Shown in pieces: positions 20,396 through 30,847 of a stretch of 64,000 bases of DNA. The position numbers and the translations under genes were made by a program. Position 1 is the stretch's first letter. Each line of letters starts with the position of its first letter. Origin of the DNA: Leptospira sanjuanensis (lineage in GTDB: Bacteria > Spirochaetota > Leptospiria > Leptospirales > Leptospiraceae); the NCBI RefSeq assembly GCF_022267325.1, contig NZ_JAIZBG010000001.1:62001-126000 (forward strand), written 5' to 3'. The notes beneath the pieces are model-generated. The model saw nothing but the letters and a program-made list of their open reading frames with translations. It was not told the origin of the DNA and searched no databases.

Positions 20396-20977
20396 TCAAG
20401 CGTTGATGGATTTCAATTTTGTTCTTTCAACTTCGTTCAAGTCCAAATAAGCGCGCACGATGACTTCGTAGGTTCCGTACGAAATTTCGCTGATCAAAAA
20501 ACCGAGTCGCACGGGAAAGTCTTTCGAAAGAAGCAAAAGGCCGATTCCGGAATTCGGCTCGTTTCCTTCTCCGTCTTTCAACTTGCTGAGATAGAGTTCG
20601 TCCGAGTTTCGGCTGATCAATGCGGAAATGGATTTTTCGAGTTTGTTTTTGGAAGTTTCGTCCGTGGAATTTTTAATTTCGATTTTTATGATTTCGGAAT
20701 AATACTTCAGATCTAAAAAAATTTCCCCTTTTCTATCTTTGGAAAATTTCGCAGCGTTTTCGATGAGTTCGTTTAACACGATTGAAATGGTATTGGAAGC
20801 GTCGGGATCCAGCGTTTCCTGAAAAGAACAGTAGTTGGAAACGTAATCTGCGGTGAGAGAACAACGTTTCCATTGAACGCGCAAATCCATCGGCCGAAGT
20901 CTGAGAGTGAATTCGCTTTCGCTGGGAAGAGAATCCGGTATCAGATTGTAATGGCCGTATTTTACAGGATAACTCAT
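20396..20977 (-). CDS. GHKL ATPase-domain regulator (slr1658-like, anti-sigma kinase type)
   Basis: This 193-residue protein contains a histidine-kinase-like ATPase fold. The N box is IVLNELIENAAKFSKD (about 73-88) and a G-rich segment NSGIGLLLL lies near 145. There is no phospho-acceptor His domain and no membrane segment, the layout of anti-sigma factor kinases (RsbW/SpoIIAB) and of slr1658-type regulators. The expected partner is the STAS protein encoded convergently 14 bp away (20025-20381). A Ser/Thr kinase activity and the identity of any sigma factor are inferred, not shown. Confidence 0.78.
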   Translation of the reverse strand: MSYPVKYGHYNLIPDSLPSESEFTLRLRPMDLRVQWKRCSLTADYVSNYCSFQETLDPDASNTISIVLNELIENAAKFSKDRKGEIFLDLKYYSEIIKIEIKNSTDETSKNKLEKSISALISRNSDELYLSKLKDGEGNEPNSGIGLLLLSKDFPVRLGFLISEISYGTYEVIVRAYLDLNEVERTKLKSINA

Positions 20978-21086
20978 AACGTTTCTTCGGACCTGTTTAA
21001 TCCGACGACTAGGATTTCCAAAATAGAAACTTTGATCTTCGCGCGGGAAAGTAAAAAATCCGTTTCCACTAAAAAAGGAAGTCGCT

Positions 21087-21581
21087 TTAAAAAAGGTTTC
21101 TTAGTTTTTCCAGATATTCTAATCGATCTGAATCCGATTCCGACGGCGCCCAGGGCGCAAAACCCTTGTCAGTCGCGGGATCGTACGGTCCCGATTTTCC
21201 TTCAAAACAGATCGCGGTTTCGGAAAGACAAACGAGAGTGTGGTATACTCCGGGTGAGATATCGATTCCGTATACGGGACCTTCGGAGCTTAAAAGATGC
21301 GTTTCCCTAATCGAACCGTCTTCGTTAAACAGAACAAAGCCGAGGCTTCCTTTTAAAACCAAAAACGTTTCCGGTTTCGGCGGGTTTTTATGTCTGTGTG
21401 CTTGGATGTACGTGTCCTTTGTGAGGACGTTTAAGAATCTCTGGTATACTTCGGAAAGTTCGTGAAAGTTGTGATTGGCTCTCTTTCGAGGGGAGGTATT
21501 TGCCTTTTGCAGTACCTCCGAGAAGAGGGAATCCGTAAGAAGTTGTTTAAGCGGTTTGGAGGAGTTCGAGTCTGGATTCAC
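21087..21581 (-). CDS. WbuC-family cupin-fold protein
   Basis: The GTG at 21581 gives 164 residues, close to the family length; the ORF is open to 21629, deeper inside the upstream gene. Family signatures are SPRKRANHNFH near 34-44 and the cupin metal motif QAHRHKNPPKPETFLVLKG, followed by EGPVYGIDISPGVYHTLV with the second-motif His. WbuC-type cupins are linked with lipopolysaccharide O-antigen and exopolysaccharide loci, but no biochemical role is settled. The 5' end overlaps the [2Fe-2S] protein gene by about 35 nt on the same strand. Confidence 0.82.
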   Translation of the reverse strand: MNPDSNSSKPLKQLLTDSLFSEVLQKANTSPRKRANHNFHELSEVYQRFLNVLTKDTYIQAHRHKNPPKPETFLVLKGSLGFVLFNEDGSIRETHLLSSEGPVYGIDISPGVYHTLVCLSETAICFEGKSGPYDPATDKGFAPWAPSESDSDRLEYLEKLRNLF

Positions 21582-21726
21582 AGTACTCAATAAGATACGA
21601 CTTACACGCCGTGCAAGTATTTCCTGCATCGACCCTTTCCATTATTTCTTGGTAGCTTACGCCTTCCGATTTTGCAGTCTCTACAATCGTTTCGAAGGCT
21701 ACTTGTGCGCAGTGGCATTTATCCAT
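21547..21726 (-). CDS. BFD-like [2Fe-2S]-binding protein
   Basis: From the ATG at 21726 the protein has 59 residues; an in-frame TTG lies four codons upstream. Cysteines form the CHC ... CTAC pattern of the bacterioferritin-associated ferredoxin (BFD) domain, which binds one [2Fe-2S] cluster. BFD proteins help release iron from bacterioferritin or serve as electron-transfer modules, so an iron-homeostasis role is likely. A 7-1-7 inverted repeat lies in its promoter region (21772-21786), and a TTGACA sits at 21788-21793. It is translationally linked to the cupin gene. Confidence 0.85.
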   Translation of the reverse strand: MDKCHCAQVAFETIVETAKSEGVSYQEIMERVDAGNTCTACKSYLIEYCESRLELLQTA

Positions 21727-21738
21727 TTTGAAATCCAA

Positions 21739-22071
21739 CTCTTCTCTATCAGCGTTCCCTTACAATGGAAATGAGACTCAGTCTTAGTGTCAATTCGTAC
21801 ACTGCACTTTCGGAAATAATTTCGGTAAAAATTCAAAAAGTGAAAATTTTACGTTCGCTCATTAAAAGTGACATAATTTTCCAAAAGAGGTCCAAACAGG
21901 AAATTCTCCTTGGATTCAAAGATCAGTTTGAGATATCTTTCTAAAATGTAACGAATCTTCCGGAAGAAAAGTTCTTTGTAAGCTTAGAAAATTCTCCCGC
22001 AAGAGAAGCCGCAGAGTCTCTGCATAAGAACTCGAAACTGTTTGATCGAATCAAGTAAAAGAGGAAAAAGT
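21739..22071. other. 333-bp intergenic region upstream of the BFD-like gene
   Basis: It contains the candidate Fur-type operator (21772-21786) and a minus-strand -35 box near its left end. The rest, up to the tRNA-Arg 3' end, shows no ORF and no clear hairpin. It may contain the tRNA terminator. Confidence 0.5.
21772..21786 (-). promoter_or_regulatory. candidate Fur-family operator (7-1-7 inverted repeat)
   Basis: TGAGACT-C-AGTCTTA is a 7-1-7 inverted repeat with 6 of 7 pairs matching. It has the layout of Fur boxes such as TGAGAATNATTCTCA. It follows directly after the minus-strand TTGACA (21793-21788), between -35 and the expected -10 of the iron-sulphur protein gene. The -10 itself is poor. 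Binding is inferred. Confidence 0.45.
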
Positions 22072-22150
<79 letters not shown>

Positions 22151-22153
22151 GTA

Positions 22154-22564
22154 TCAATGGATATAGGATTCTAAACGAGAAAGGTGTTCCTCAGGAATCC
22201 TGAGTGCAATCTTTTTTCCAGTGGCGTAATTGTATAGCAGTAATCCTGAAATCCCTAGATAAATCAAAATCCCCGCAAGGTGAACCAAGTGACCTAACCA
22301 AGGTCCGGCAACCGGAATCCAGGAAACGAAAACACTTCCTAAAAGAAATCCAAGGAAATACAAAAAGTTAAGAAAGGACAATCCTGAATATTTTCGAACG
22401 ACCGAATTTTCCCAATAAAAAGTAAACCCGATCAGCCAAGTTCCGAAAAGCGGTAGAGAAACCAGATACACTAAAAATCGCTCGGATCTTAAAAATCGAT
22501 TCGTTGTTTCGGGAAGATTACGGAGAACCGGTTCGTATTTTTTTAAATATTCTTTGAATTTCAT
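22154..22564 (-). CDS. small multi-pass membrane protein of unknown function
   Basis: The 136-residue protein has a basic N-terminus and three to four hydrophobic segments (LVYLVSLPLFGTWLIGF, LNFLYFLGFLLGSVFVSW, LGHLVHLAGILIYLGISG). A good GGAG lies 9 nt before the ATG. The pattern (WIPVAGPWLGHLVHLAG) resembles small Tic20/DUF4870-like membrane proteins, but no catalytic residue is visible. Its start overlaps the preceding membrane-protein gene by 47 nt, indicating co-expression, and it ends 5 bp before the tRNA-Arg. Confidence 0.72.
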   Translation of the reverse strand: MKFKEYLKKYEPVLRNLPETTNRFLRSERFLVYLVSLPLFGTWLIGFTFYWENSVVRKYSGLSFLNFLYFLGFLLGSVFVSWIPVAGPWLGHLVHLAGILIYLGISGLLLYNYATGKKIALRIPEEHLSRLESYIH

Positions 22565-22964
22565 TTTCTATCTCCGGGAAAAAAGGCAGGGTATATTCTT
22601 TTTCTTGAAACGCGTTCCATGCTCCGAGCGCGCTGTAACCTAAAAATGCGATCCAAGAAACATAACTGATAAAGTCGGTGACGATCGGGTTGACTCGAAT
22701 CAAAGAAAGAATCCAACTCACGATCGGAAATTCTCTCAAAAACCAAACTACCGAAGAAATCGCGATAAAACCGACGTTGAGTTTCAATGCTTGTATGATA
22801 TGAAACGAAGCGAACCTCTGCGTCCTACGAAAAATCCAAAGGAACAGCCAACCGAAAAAAGGAACGTAAGAGATCGCGGCGATCAAGCCGGGGAATTCTT
22901 CGCTCTTTAAGATTCTCAGTGTTTCCTGAATAAATTCCTGGGTTTTGAACCGCTCAGAGGACAT
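22518..22964 (-). CDS. small multi-pass membrane protein, Tic20/DUF4870-like
   Basis: From the ATG at 22964 the protein has 148 residues; the longer TTG reading begins only a few bases from the tRNA-Ser and is unlikely. Three to four TM helices are evident, and FASFHIIQALKLN near 65 matches the conserved HxxQAL motif of Tic20/DUF4870-type proteins. The family is widespread and poorly characterised, with roles suggested in membrane protein complexes. It is upstream of, and overlaps by 47 nt, the second small membrane-protein gene on the same strand. Confidence 0.72.
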   Translation of the reverse strand: MSSERFKTQEFIQETLRILKSEEFPGLIAAISYVPFFGWLFLWIFRRTQRFASFHIIQALKLNVGFIAISSVVWFLREFPIVSWILSLIRVNPIVTDFISYVSWIAFLGYSALGAWNAFQEKEYTLPFFPEIENEIQRIFKKIRTGSP

Positions 22965-23007
22965 AGAGGTGAGAATTCCGGGTATCAAGTAAAATGAAAG
23001 CAAAATC

Positions 23008-23097
<90 letters not shown>

Positions 23098-23106
23098 GGT
23101 TGTCAG

Positions 23107-23209
<103 letters not shown>

Positions 23210-23291
23210 CGAGAAAACCCCCCTGTGTCAAGGTGAATTGTTCTTTGCATTCCCGGATCTTCGGATTTCCTGGAAGACGTTGTGGAACGAG

Positions 23292-24557
<1,266 letters not shown>

Positions 24558-24657
24558 AAAATTACGATATTCTTTTTCGAAAATTTATTGATAAACCTTG
24601 CATGTTGACAGACATTTCTTTTGACCAAAATGATACACGGTCTTTGTAGGAGATAGT

Positions 24658-25305
24658 ATGCGTTTCAATCTACTTTTTCGCTCTTTATGGGCGATCGTAA
24701 TCACCGTAACTTTCGGTTTTTTCGGAACCGTTTCCCTTTCCGCGGACAGCGCTTGCCAGGGACTTTCGGCTTCCTCTTGTAAATCCAACGATGATTGCAC
24801 TTGGGTAAGCGGTTATACAAGACAAGACGGAGTTTCCGTCGACGCTTATTGCAGGGCAAAACCGGGTAAAGGCGGAGATGACGATGGAGATCGTAGGCCG
24901 GTAAAGAAAAAGGATAAAGACGATGACGACGATTCTTCCTCTAAAGAGAAGAAGTCCAAAAAGAAAAAAGATAAGGATGAGGACGGAGACGACGAAAAAA
25001 AGTCCAAACGCAAAAAGAAGGATAAGGACGAAGACGATTCCGATAAAGACGACGACTCTAAAAAATCTAAAAAGAAAAAGAAAGATAAAGAGGACGACGG
25101 CGACGATGTAAAGAAGGAGAAGAAGTCCAAGAAAAAGGATAAGGACGACGATAAAGAGGATTCCAAAAAGTCTAAAAAGAAAAAAGACAAGGATGACGAC
25201 GATAAGTCCGAGAAAAAATCCAAAAAGAAGAAGAAAAAAGATAAGAACCTGTCCCAAAATTGGGACAGAACCTTACAGCTTAATCTTTTGGTAAAACATA
25301 GTTAA
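24658..25305 (+). CDS. exported protein with long Lys/Asp-rich polyampholyte tail
   Basis: An AGGAG precedes the ATG. The 215-residue protein has a signal peptide ending near 30, then a small Cys-containing domain (ACQGLSASSC, CTWVSGY, AYCRAKPG; four cysteines at about 33-66). From about 77 to 195 it consists of alternating KKSKKKKDKD- and DDDD-type blocks. The Cys domain resembles short Cys-rich exported domains, but no named family fits. The tail ends abruptly in a hydrophobic-leaning 20-residue stretch encoded by a palindrome (25249-25268), suggesting a recent change of the 3' end. A strong terminator follows. Function unknown; extracellular interaction with polyanions is one possibility. 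Confidence 0.78.
   Translation: MRFNLLFRSLWAIVITVTFGFFGTVSLSADSACQGLSASSCKSNDDCTWVSGYTRQDGVSVDAYCRAKPGKGGDDDGDRRPVKKKDKDDDDDSSSKEKKSKKKKDKDEDGDDEKKSKRKKKDKDEDDSDKDDDSKKSKKKKKDKEDDGDDVKKEKKSKKKDKDDDKEDSKKSKKKKDKDDDDKSEKKSKKKKKKDKNLSQNWDRTLQLNLLVKHS
25249..25268. repeat. 20-bp palindrome at the 3' end of the Lys/Asp-rich gene
   Basis: CTGTCCCAAAATTGGGACAG is a perfect 9-2-9 inverted repeat, in frame with but unlike the surrounding Lys/Asp codons. It is flanked by AACC on both sides. It may be a remnant of an inserted repeat or an IS end, or a protein-binding site. Confidence 0.5.
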
Positions 25306-25357
25306 GCGTTAGGACGGGCTGTAAGAACTAATCCCGATTCTATCTGGGTCGGAATAT

Positions 25358-25387
25358 AAAAAGCCGGATTCACATCCGGCTTTTTTA
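25358..25387. terminator. intrinsic terminator
   Basis: AAGCCGGAT / ATCCGGCTT with a 4-nt TCAC loop, A-rich before and T6 after. It can terminate both the plus-strand Lys/Asp-rich gene and the minus-strand AraC-type gene. Confidence 0.85.
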
Positions 25388-25432
25388 TGGTGATCGAAAA
25401 TTAAGTAATTCTAATGTATCGTTCGATCGAAT

Positions 25433-26185
25433 TCAATCGATCGTAGATTTCGACTGAAACCACTTTTTCGGACTTTTTCCGGTTCTCTTTTTAAATTCTC
25501 GGATAAAATGCGCTTGGTCGTAATAACCGGAAAGATAAGCCAAGTCGGTTAAATTGGATGATTCATCCTTGAGACGAAGCGCGTTTCGAAATCGAACCAG
25601 CGAAGCGTAATCTTTCGGAGAAAGCCCTAAAAATAGTTTATAATCTTTTTCTAATTTACTTTGGCTGATTCCCAAATCGGCGGCCAGGGTTGAAATCGAA
25701 ATTTCTCCCGCCTGAGACCGGATTTTTTTGAGCGATTCGGAAATATACTTCGGTTCCTCTTTGTGAACCGTAAGACCGGATAAAAATCGTTTCCAAGCCC
25801 ATCCCGATTCCCGATTTTCGTGGAACTCTTGCAGACAATCCTCTCGCAAATCATCGACTACGTTTTGAGTAACCAGCGTTTCCAAAGGAATGCTTTCGTT
25901 TACGATTTTGCTCATAGGAAGAGGTAAATACGGTGCGAGTGCATTCGGAGTAATTCGAAGCAAAAAAGAAATCGTATCCTGTTCCGATCGGAATGTTTTT
26001 TGTTCGGTCATCATTCCGGTAATTCCGATGACATTCAGCGCTTGGAAAGAATTCCCCTTAAGTGTGTGAATTTTCCCACGAACTTGGACCCCGAGTACGC
26101 AATATTCATCCGGAATGATTGAATAATCAGCCGTAGATGCTTGCGTAATTCGCTGCAGTTGAATCGATTGGAAGTCCAAGTTCAT
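25433..26185 (-). CDS. AraC-family transcriptional regulator
   Basis: The 250-residue protein has a C-terminal AraC/XylS DNA-binding domain: ISISTLAADLGISQSKLEKDYKLFLGLSPKDY (first helix-turn-helix) and LTDLAYLSGYYDQAHFIREFKKRTGKSPKKW (second), about 155-245. The N-terminal 150 residues form a beta-rich sensor-like domain (cupin-like) that does not resemble a named ligand-binding family. The hemerythrin-like gene lies 36 bp upstream on the same strand. It probably regulates its own locus, though no operator could be identified. Confidence 0.9.
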   Translation of the reverse strand: MNLDFQSIQLQRITQASTADYSIIPDEYCVLGVQVRGKIHTLKGNSFQALNVIGITGMMTEQKTFRSEQDTISFLLRITPNALAPYLPLPMSKIVNESIPLETLVTQNVVDDLREDCLQEFHENRESGWAWKRFLSGLTVHKEEPKYISESLKKIRSQAGEISISTLAADLGISQSKLEKDYKLFLGLSPKDYASLVRFRNALRLKDESSNLTDLAYLSGYYDQAHFIREFKKRTGKSPKKWFQSKSTID

Positions 26186-26221
26186 GTGTTCAATTGAATG
26201 TATCCGCTCGAAAACGAAAGA

Positions 26222-26836
26222 TCAATTCTTTCCCGGTGTTTGAGAGAGAATTTTTTCGGTCATCGATTCGAATTTGAGTCTTTCTTCCGAAGGAAGCGTG
26301 GGAGCCACATAGCGAATCCAAAGTTTCAAGTCTTCAACCTTTAAAGAGGCCATGATTTCCTTCCGGTGATTTTCGAGTTCCGTGTCGCTGAACTCTTTCC
26401 AGAGATGCGATTGAGTTACGGTTTCCTCTTCTTCCATATGAACGAAATATCGGGTTTGAAATCGTATGAGCGTATTATAAAATTCTTTTTTGAATTCGGT
26501 CCTTGTCAATGTTTCGGAACCTTCGATTTGTTCCAGCAGACTTTGAATCGTTTCGATTTCTTTTTCCAAGAGGGAATGAACCGTTAAGTCTTTTTCGGAA
26601 TAGGACGGATCGATTTCGCCGAGATATTTTAAACTGAACGCTTCTTCGTCTCTGGCATGGATCTCCAGGAGATGAATTATATCCGTACTCATTTTTTTTA
26701 AACGATTCCATTCTTCTTCGTTTTTGAAATCCGTTTTACCGGTTTCCAAAATCCAGAGGGAAAGAGCGTTTCTAATTCCTCTATGAGGAAAGTCATAAAC
26801 TTCGATTCTTGCAGCGGTTTGTGGAATTGTATTCAT
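26222..26836 (-). CDS. hemerythrin-like (HHE) domain protein
   Basis: From the ATG at 26836 the protein has 204 residues (a longer reading to 26902 is possible but looks like promoter sequence). The histidine/glutamate spacing fits a four-helix hemerythrin fold: FPHRGIRNAL near 17, LLEIHARDEEAF near 57-68, TVHSLLEKE near 83 and FVHMEEEETV near 128. Such domains bind a di-iron centre for oxygen, nitric oxide or iron handling. It is on the same strand as the AraC-type regulator gene 36 bp downstream, so a redox or nitrosative sensor circuit is possible; this is inference. Confidence 0.8.
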   Translation of the reverse strand: MNTIPQTAARIEVYDFPHRGIRNALSLWILETGKTDFKNEEEWNRLKKMSTDIIHLLEIHARDEEAFSLKYLGEIDPSYSEKDLTVHSLLEKEIETIQSLLEQIEGSETLTRTEFKKEFYNTLIRFQTRYFVHMEEEETVTQSHLWKEFSDTELENHRKEIMASLKVEDLKLWIRYVAPTLPSEERLKFESMTEKILSQTPGKN

Positions 26837-26991
26837 GAGAAAAGTGTAACATTCCTTACGCACTAGGAATTGTATGAATTCGGATTTGGGAAATATCTTC
26901 ATGACAAACTTCTGTCACAATGGTTTTATATCGAACGTTACGCCAAATTGGAAAAAATTTTTCTGCGTTAGGATCAATTTCAGTATTCCTG

Positions 26992-27021
26992 TTGACTGAC
27001 CGTTCGTTACAGACCTACGAT
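26992..27021 (+). promoter_or_regulatory. sigma-70-type promoter of the SGNH hydrolase gene
   Basis: TTGACT at 26992-26997, an 18-nt spacer, and TACGAT at 27016-27021 make a good -35/-10 pair. The start of transcription would be near 27028, leaving a leader of about 99 nt before the ATG at 27127. Confidence 0.6.
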
Positions 27022-27027
27022 TGTTCT

Positions 27028-27126
27028 GGGCCAAAAACCCGGGCCGGCAGATGAACGAGGGATGGGACCTTGCTTACAAGGGCTTTTCGTTCTCCAGGCC
27101 TAAATGAAAATGGAGAATAGTGAAAG
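27028..27126 (+). ncRNA. possible structured 5' leader of the SGNH hydrolase mRNA
   Basis: The leader is more GC-rich than its surroundings and can fold. TGGGCC (27027-27032) pairs with GGCCTA (27097-27102) as a closing helix. GAACGA (27053-27058) pairs with TCGTTC (27087-27092). CCTTG-CTTA-CAAGG (27068-27081) forms an apical hairpin. GGAG follows at about 27112. I compared the conserved bases of TPP, cobalamin, SAM, c-di-GMP, ZTP and fluoride riboswitches from memory and found no match. Structure is inferred from pairing only. Confidence 0.4.
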
Positions 27127-28398
27127 ATGAAAAAAGCTAATTGGATTGCGACTCTTCTGTTTGTGCTCGGACTTTGTGCGGGAAGTTTATCCGCTCAGAC
27201 TCAGGCTCAGCTTTTTGCAAAGCCTGGCGTTATCGGTGATTCTTTGAGTCACGGTTTTTTCGGTGCAACGGTTGAGAAAAAAACTCAGGATTGGGCTTAT
27301 CCCGTTCTGGTCAGTAAACAAGCCGGATCTTCCGTTTCGTATAACGTTCTTACCGGACCTTATATCAACTTGGAAGACGTTCTTAAAGGCGATTGCGGAG
27401 TTTTCTGCATCGCAGGTTCCATCATCGGAGGAAACGGGTCCACCGTAAGCCTTCCGACTCACGCGGGAATTACGGGAGCTGAATATACTTCCGTTCTGAG
27501 AACTTCCGGTAAATGCGAAGACGTTACCGCAACAAAATGGGAGAAAGATTGGTATTGGGCGACATGGTATTGGTATACTTATCGCTGGGTACAAGTTCAG
27601 GATTGTAAAGAACCTGATAAATTCCATCAATTCGGTCTTCGGAGCTCCGGAACCCAAATTGAGATCATGGAAAAAGTCAGACCTAGCTTTCTTTTCGGAA
27701 CCGTAGCCGCGAACCATGTACTTTGTACTGCGCTTTCCACCACTACTGCTTGTTTGGACGAGGCTCGTTATAAGAGAGACATTCGCGAAGTGATGAGACG
27801 TTTGGCTGCGATCGGAAGTTTAAAAGGCGGCGTGCTTTTTACGATTCCGAACGTGACTGCGATCGCATTTCTCGAACCTTATAAAGATCCACAAGGAAGA
27901 GCGAATTACACCGGATTGAAAGCATTCTTCCGTAATTCGGTATCCGATCCGAATCAAGTTTTGGATGCGGGTGAAGTCGCAACCATCACCAACTTCTTAA
28001 CCATGTTGAACAACGAAGTTAAGGCTCAAGGTGCGGCGATGGGGTTTGCTGTCGCGGATCTGAAAGTTGTCTTTGATGATATCAAGGAGAACGGACGTCT
28101 TGTAAAAAGCCCTTCCGGTTGGAGCCCGGGTTATGCCCGTGCGAATTGGCCTTTGCCGAACCAACCAGGAGTTTTCGGTCTGGACGGAGTGCATCCGAAC
28201 ATGTTCGGACATTCGGTTTTCGCGAACGAGTTGATTAAGGTCATTAACGCACGTTACGGATTGAACATCGCTCAAGTCAGCGAATACACCGCTTGGTACT
28301 ACGACAGCCTGAATAGAAATCCGGTGGACTTGAAGAAATTCCTGACCGAAACCATTTTCGGACAGTTCATTTCTTGGGTTATCGGAATTTTCGTGTAA
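27127..28398 (+). CDS. exported SGNH/GDSL-family hydrolase
   Basis: A 423-residue protein starts with a signal peptide (cleavage after SLSA near 23). The catalytic motif [11 protein letters not shown] puts the nucleophile Ser at 39. The Asp/His pair is GVHP with Asp 353 and His 356 ([10 protein letters not shown]). Block-like segments near [16 protein letters not shown] would fit the oxyanion block of SGNH esterases. These hydrolases cleave esters of lipids or polysaccharides. The protein is likely periplasmic or outer-membrane associated. Two strong hairpins follow the stop. It is preceded by a promoter and long leader. The substrate is unknown. Confidence 0.88.
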   Translation: MKKANWIATLLFVLGLCAGSLSAQTQAQLFAKPGVIGDSLSHGFFGATVEKKTQDWAYPVLVSKQAGSSVSYNVLTGPYINLEDVLKGDCGVFCIAGSIIGGNGSTVSLPTHAGITGAEYTSVLRTSGKCEDVTATKWEKDWYWATWYWYTYRWVQVQDCKEPDKFHQFGLRSSGTQIEIMEKVRPSFLFGTVAANHVLCTALSTTTACLDEARYKRDIREVMRRLAAIGSLKGGVLFTIPNVTAIAFLEPYKDPQGRANYTGLKAFFRNSVSDPNQVLDAGEVATITNFLTMLNNEVKAQGAAMGFAVADLKVVFDDIKENGRLVKSPSGWSPGYARANWPLPNQPGVFGLDGVHPNMFGHSVFANELIKVINARYGLNIAQVSEYTAWYYDSLNRNPVDLKKFLTETIFGQFISWVIGIFV

Positions 28399-28436
28399 GA
28401 AATTCTTCCTCGTTTAAACGAAGAAGAAAGAAGAAT

Positions 28437-28471
28437 AAAAACGTCGCCTCCAATCAAGGCGGCGTTTTTTA
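28437..28471 (+). terminator. intrinsic terminator after the SGNH hydrolase gene
   Basis: AAACGTCGCCT (28439-28449) pairs with AGGCGGCGTTT (from 28457) with one G-U, a 7-nt loop and a T run after it. A second short hairpin (CTTCctCGTTTAAACGAAG near 28406-28425) precedes it. Confidence 0.85.
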
Positions 28472-28489
28472 TTTTAAAAAGCGGGTTTT

Positions 28490-29176
28490 ATGGAATTCAG
28501 AAAGAAACTCTTTTTTGCAGCGATCGCACTTGCAGTTTTATTGATATTATTCATCCTTTTTTGGCCCGAAAATCAGAAAAAAGAATCCCTCTCCATCGCG
28601 GAAGAAAGCGATGCCGTATTAAAAACAAAATATTATTCCGAAATGGATCCGTATTTTCCGGACGCTCCTCATCCGTTCAACGAAGATCCGGAGCTGGAAG
28701 GTCAGGCCAAAAAACTCTGGCCCGAAGCGTTTAAACCCAGAAAAACTCCAGAAGAAAAAGAACAGATTCGGAAAGAATGGACCGACTTTATCGCAAGATA
28801 TCCGAAAAATGTGTACATCCCTTCGGAGTTCCGACCGGCTCTCAGCGAGGCCGAAGAAAAAGAGGCGAGAGAACGTCTGGATACGGTTGCGAATATGGAA
28901 TCGCGGAACGCGATCGTCCGGTCGTTGGGAAAATACGCGGAGCCGGGCAACGAGCCGAAGGCTCCTTCGGAATCGAGCGTAAATCCCAAGGAACAGCTCG
29001 CTTACATCAATTATAAAATCGAGGAATTGGAATCGAGAATTCAATTGATTGAATATACGATTCAACAGGGAAAATTGAATCCGGAACAAATCGGAACCGC
29101 CAATCAGGATCTGATCGTTTGGAAAAAAGAACTTTCCACTTTAAGACAGGTGCAAAGTCAAATTCCGGGATCGTAA
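28490..29176 (+). CDS. membrane-anchored hypothetical protein
   Basis: The 228-residue protein starts with one hydrophobic helix (about 7-25) followed by a long hydrophilic part, ending in a predicted helical/coiled-coil region ([32 protein letters not shown]). GCGGG lies close before the ATG. No known domain is visible. It starts 19 bp after the terminator of the SGNH hydrolase gene and is followed 55 bp later by the HEAT-repeat lipoprotein gene. Confidence 0.65.
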   Translation: MEFRKKLFFAAIALAVLLILFILFWPENQKKESLSIAEESDAVLKTKYYSEMDPYFPDAPHPFNEDPELEGQAKKLWPEAFKPRKTPEEKEQIRKEWTDFIARYPKNVYIPSEFRPALSEAEEKEARERLDTVANMESRNAIVRSLGKYAEPGNEPKAPSESSVNPKEQLAYINYKIEELESRIQLIEYTIQQGKLNPEQIGTANQDLIVWKKELSTLRQVQSQIPGS

Positions 29177-29231
29177 TTCGACATCGCATGTCGTTGGACC
29201 GGGTCGATCTATAAACTTATCAGGAGATTTT

Positions 29232-30839
<1,608 letters not shown>

Positions 30840-30847
30840 TTAGGTTT

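Noticed and set aside
24685..25257. Long minus-strand open frame with very hydrophobic residues opposite the Lys/Asp-rich gene
   Set aside because: It is the complement of Lys/Asp codons, which reads as Phe/Leu/Val/Ile. The plus-strand frame has an AGGAG and a signal peptide.
27028..27126. Known riboswitch (TPP, cobalamin, c-di-GMP)
   Set aside because: Conserved core bases are missing; only the general stem layout and a GGCCTAAA tail reminiscent of GEMM RNAs are present.
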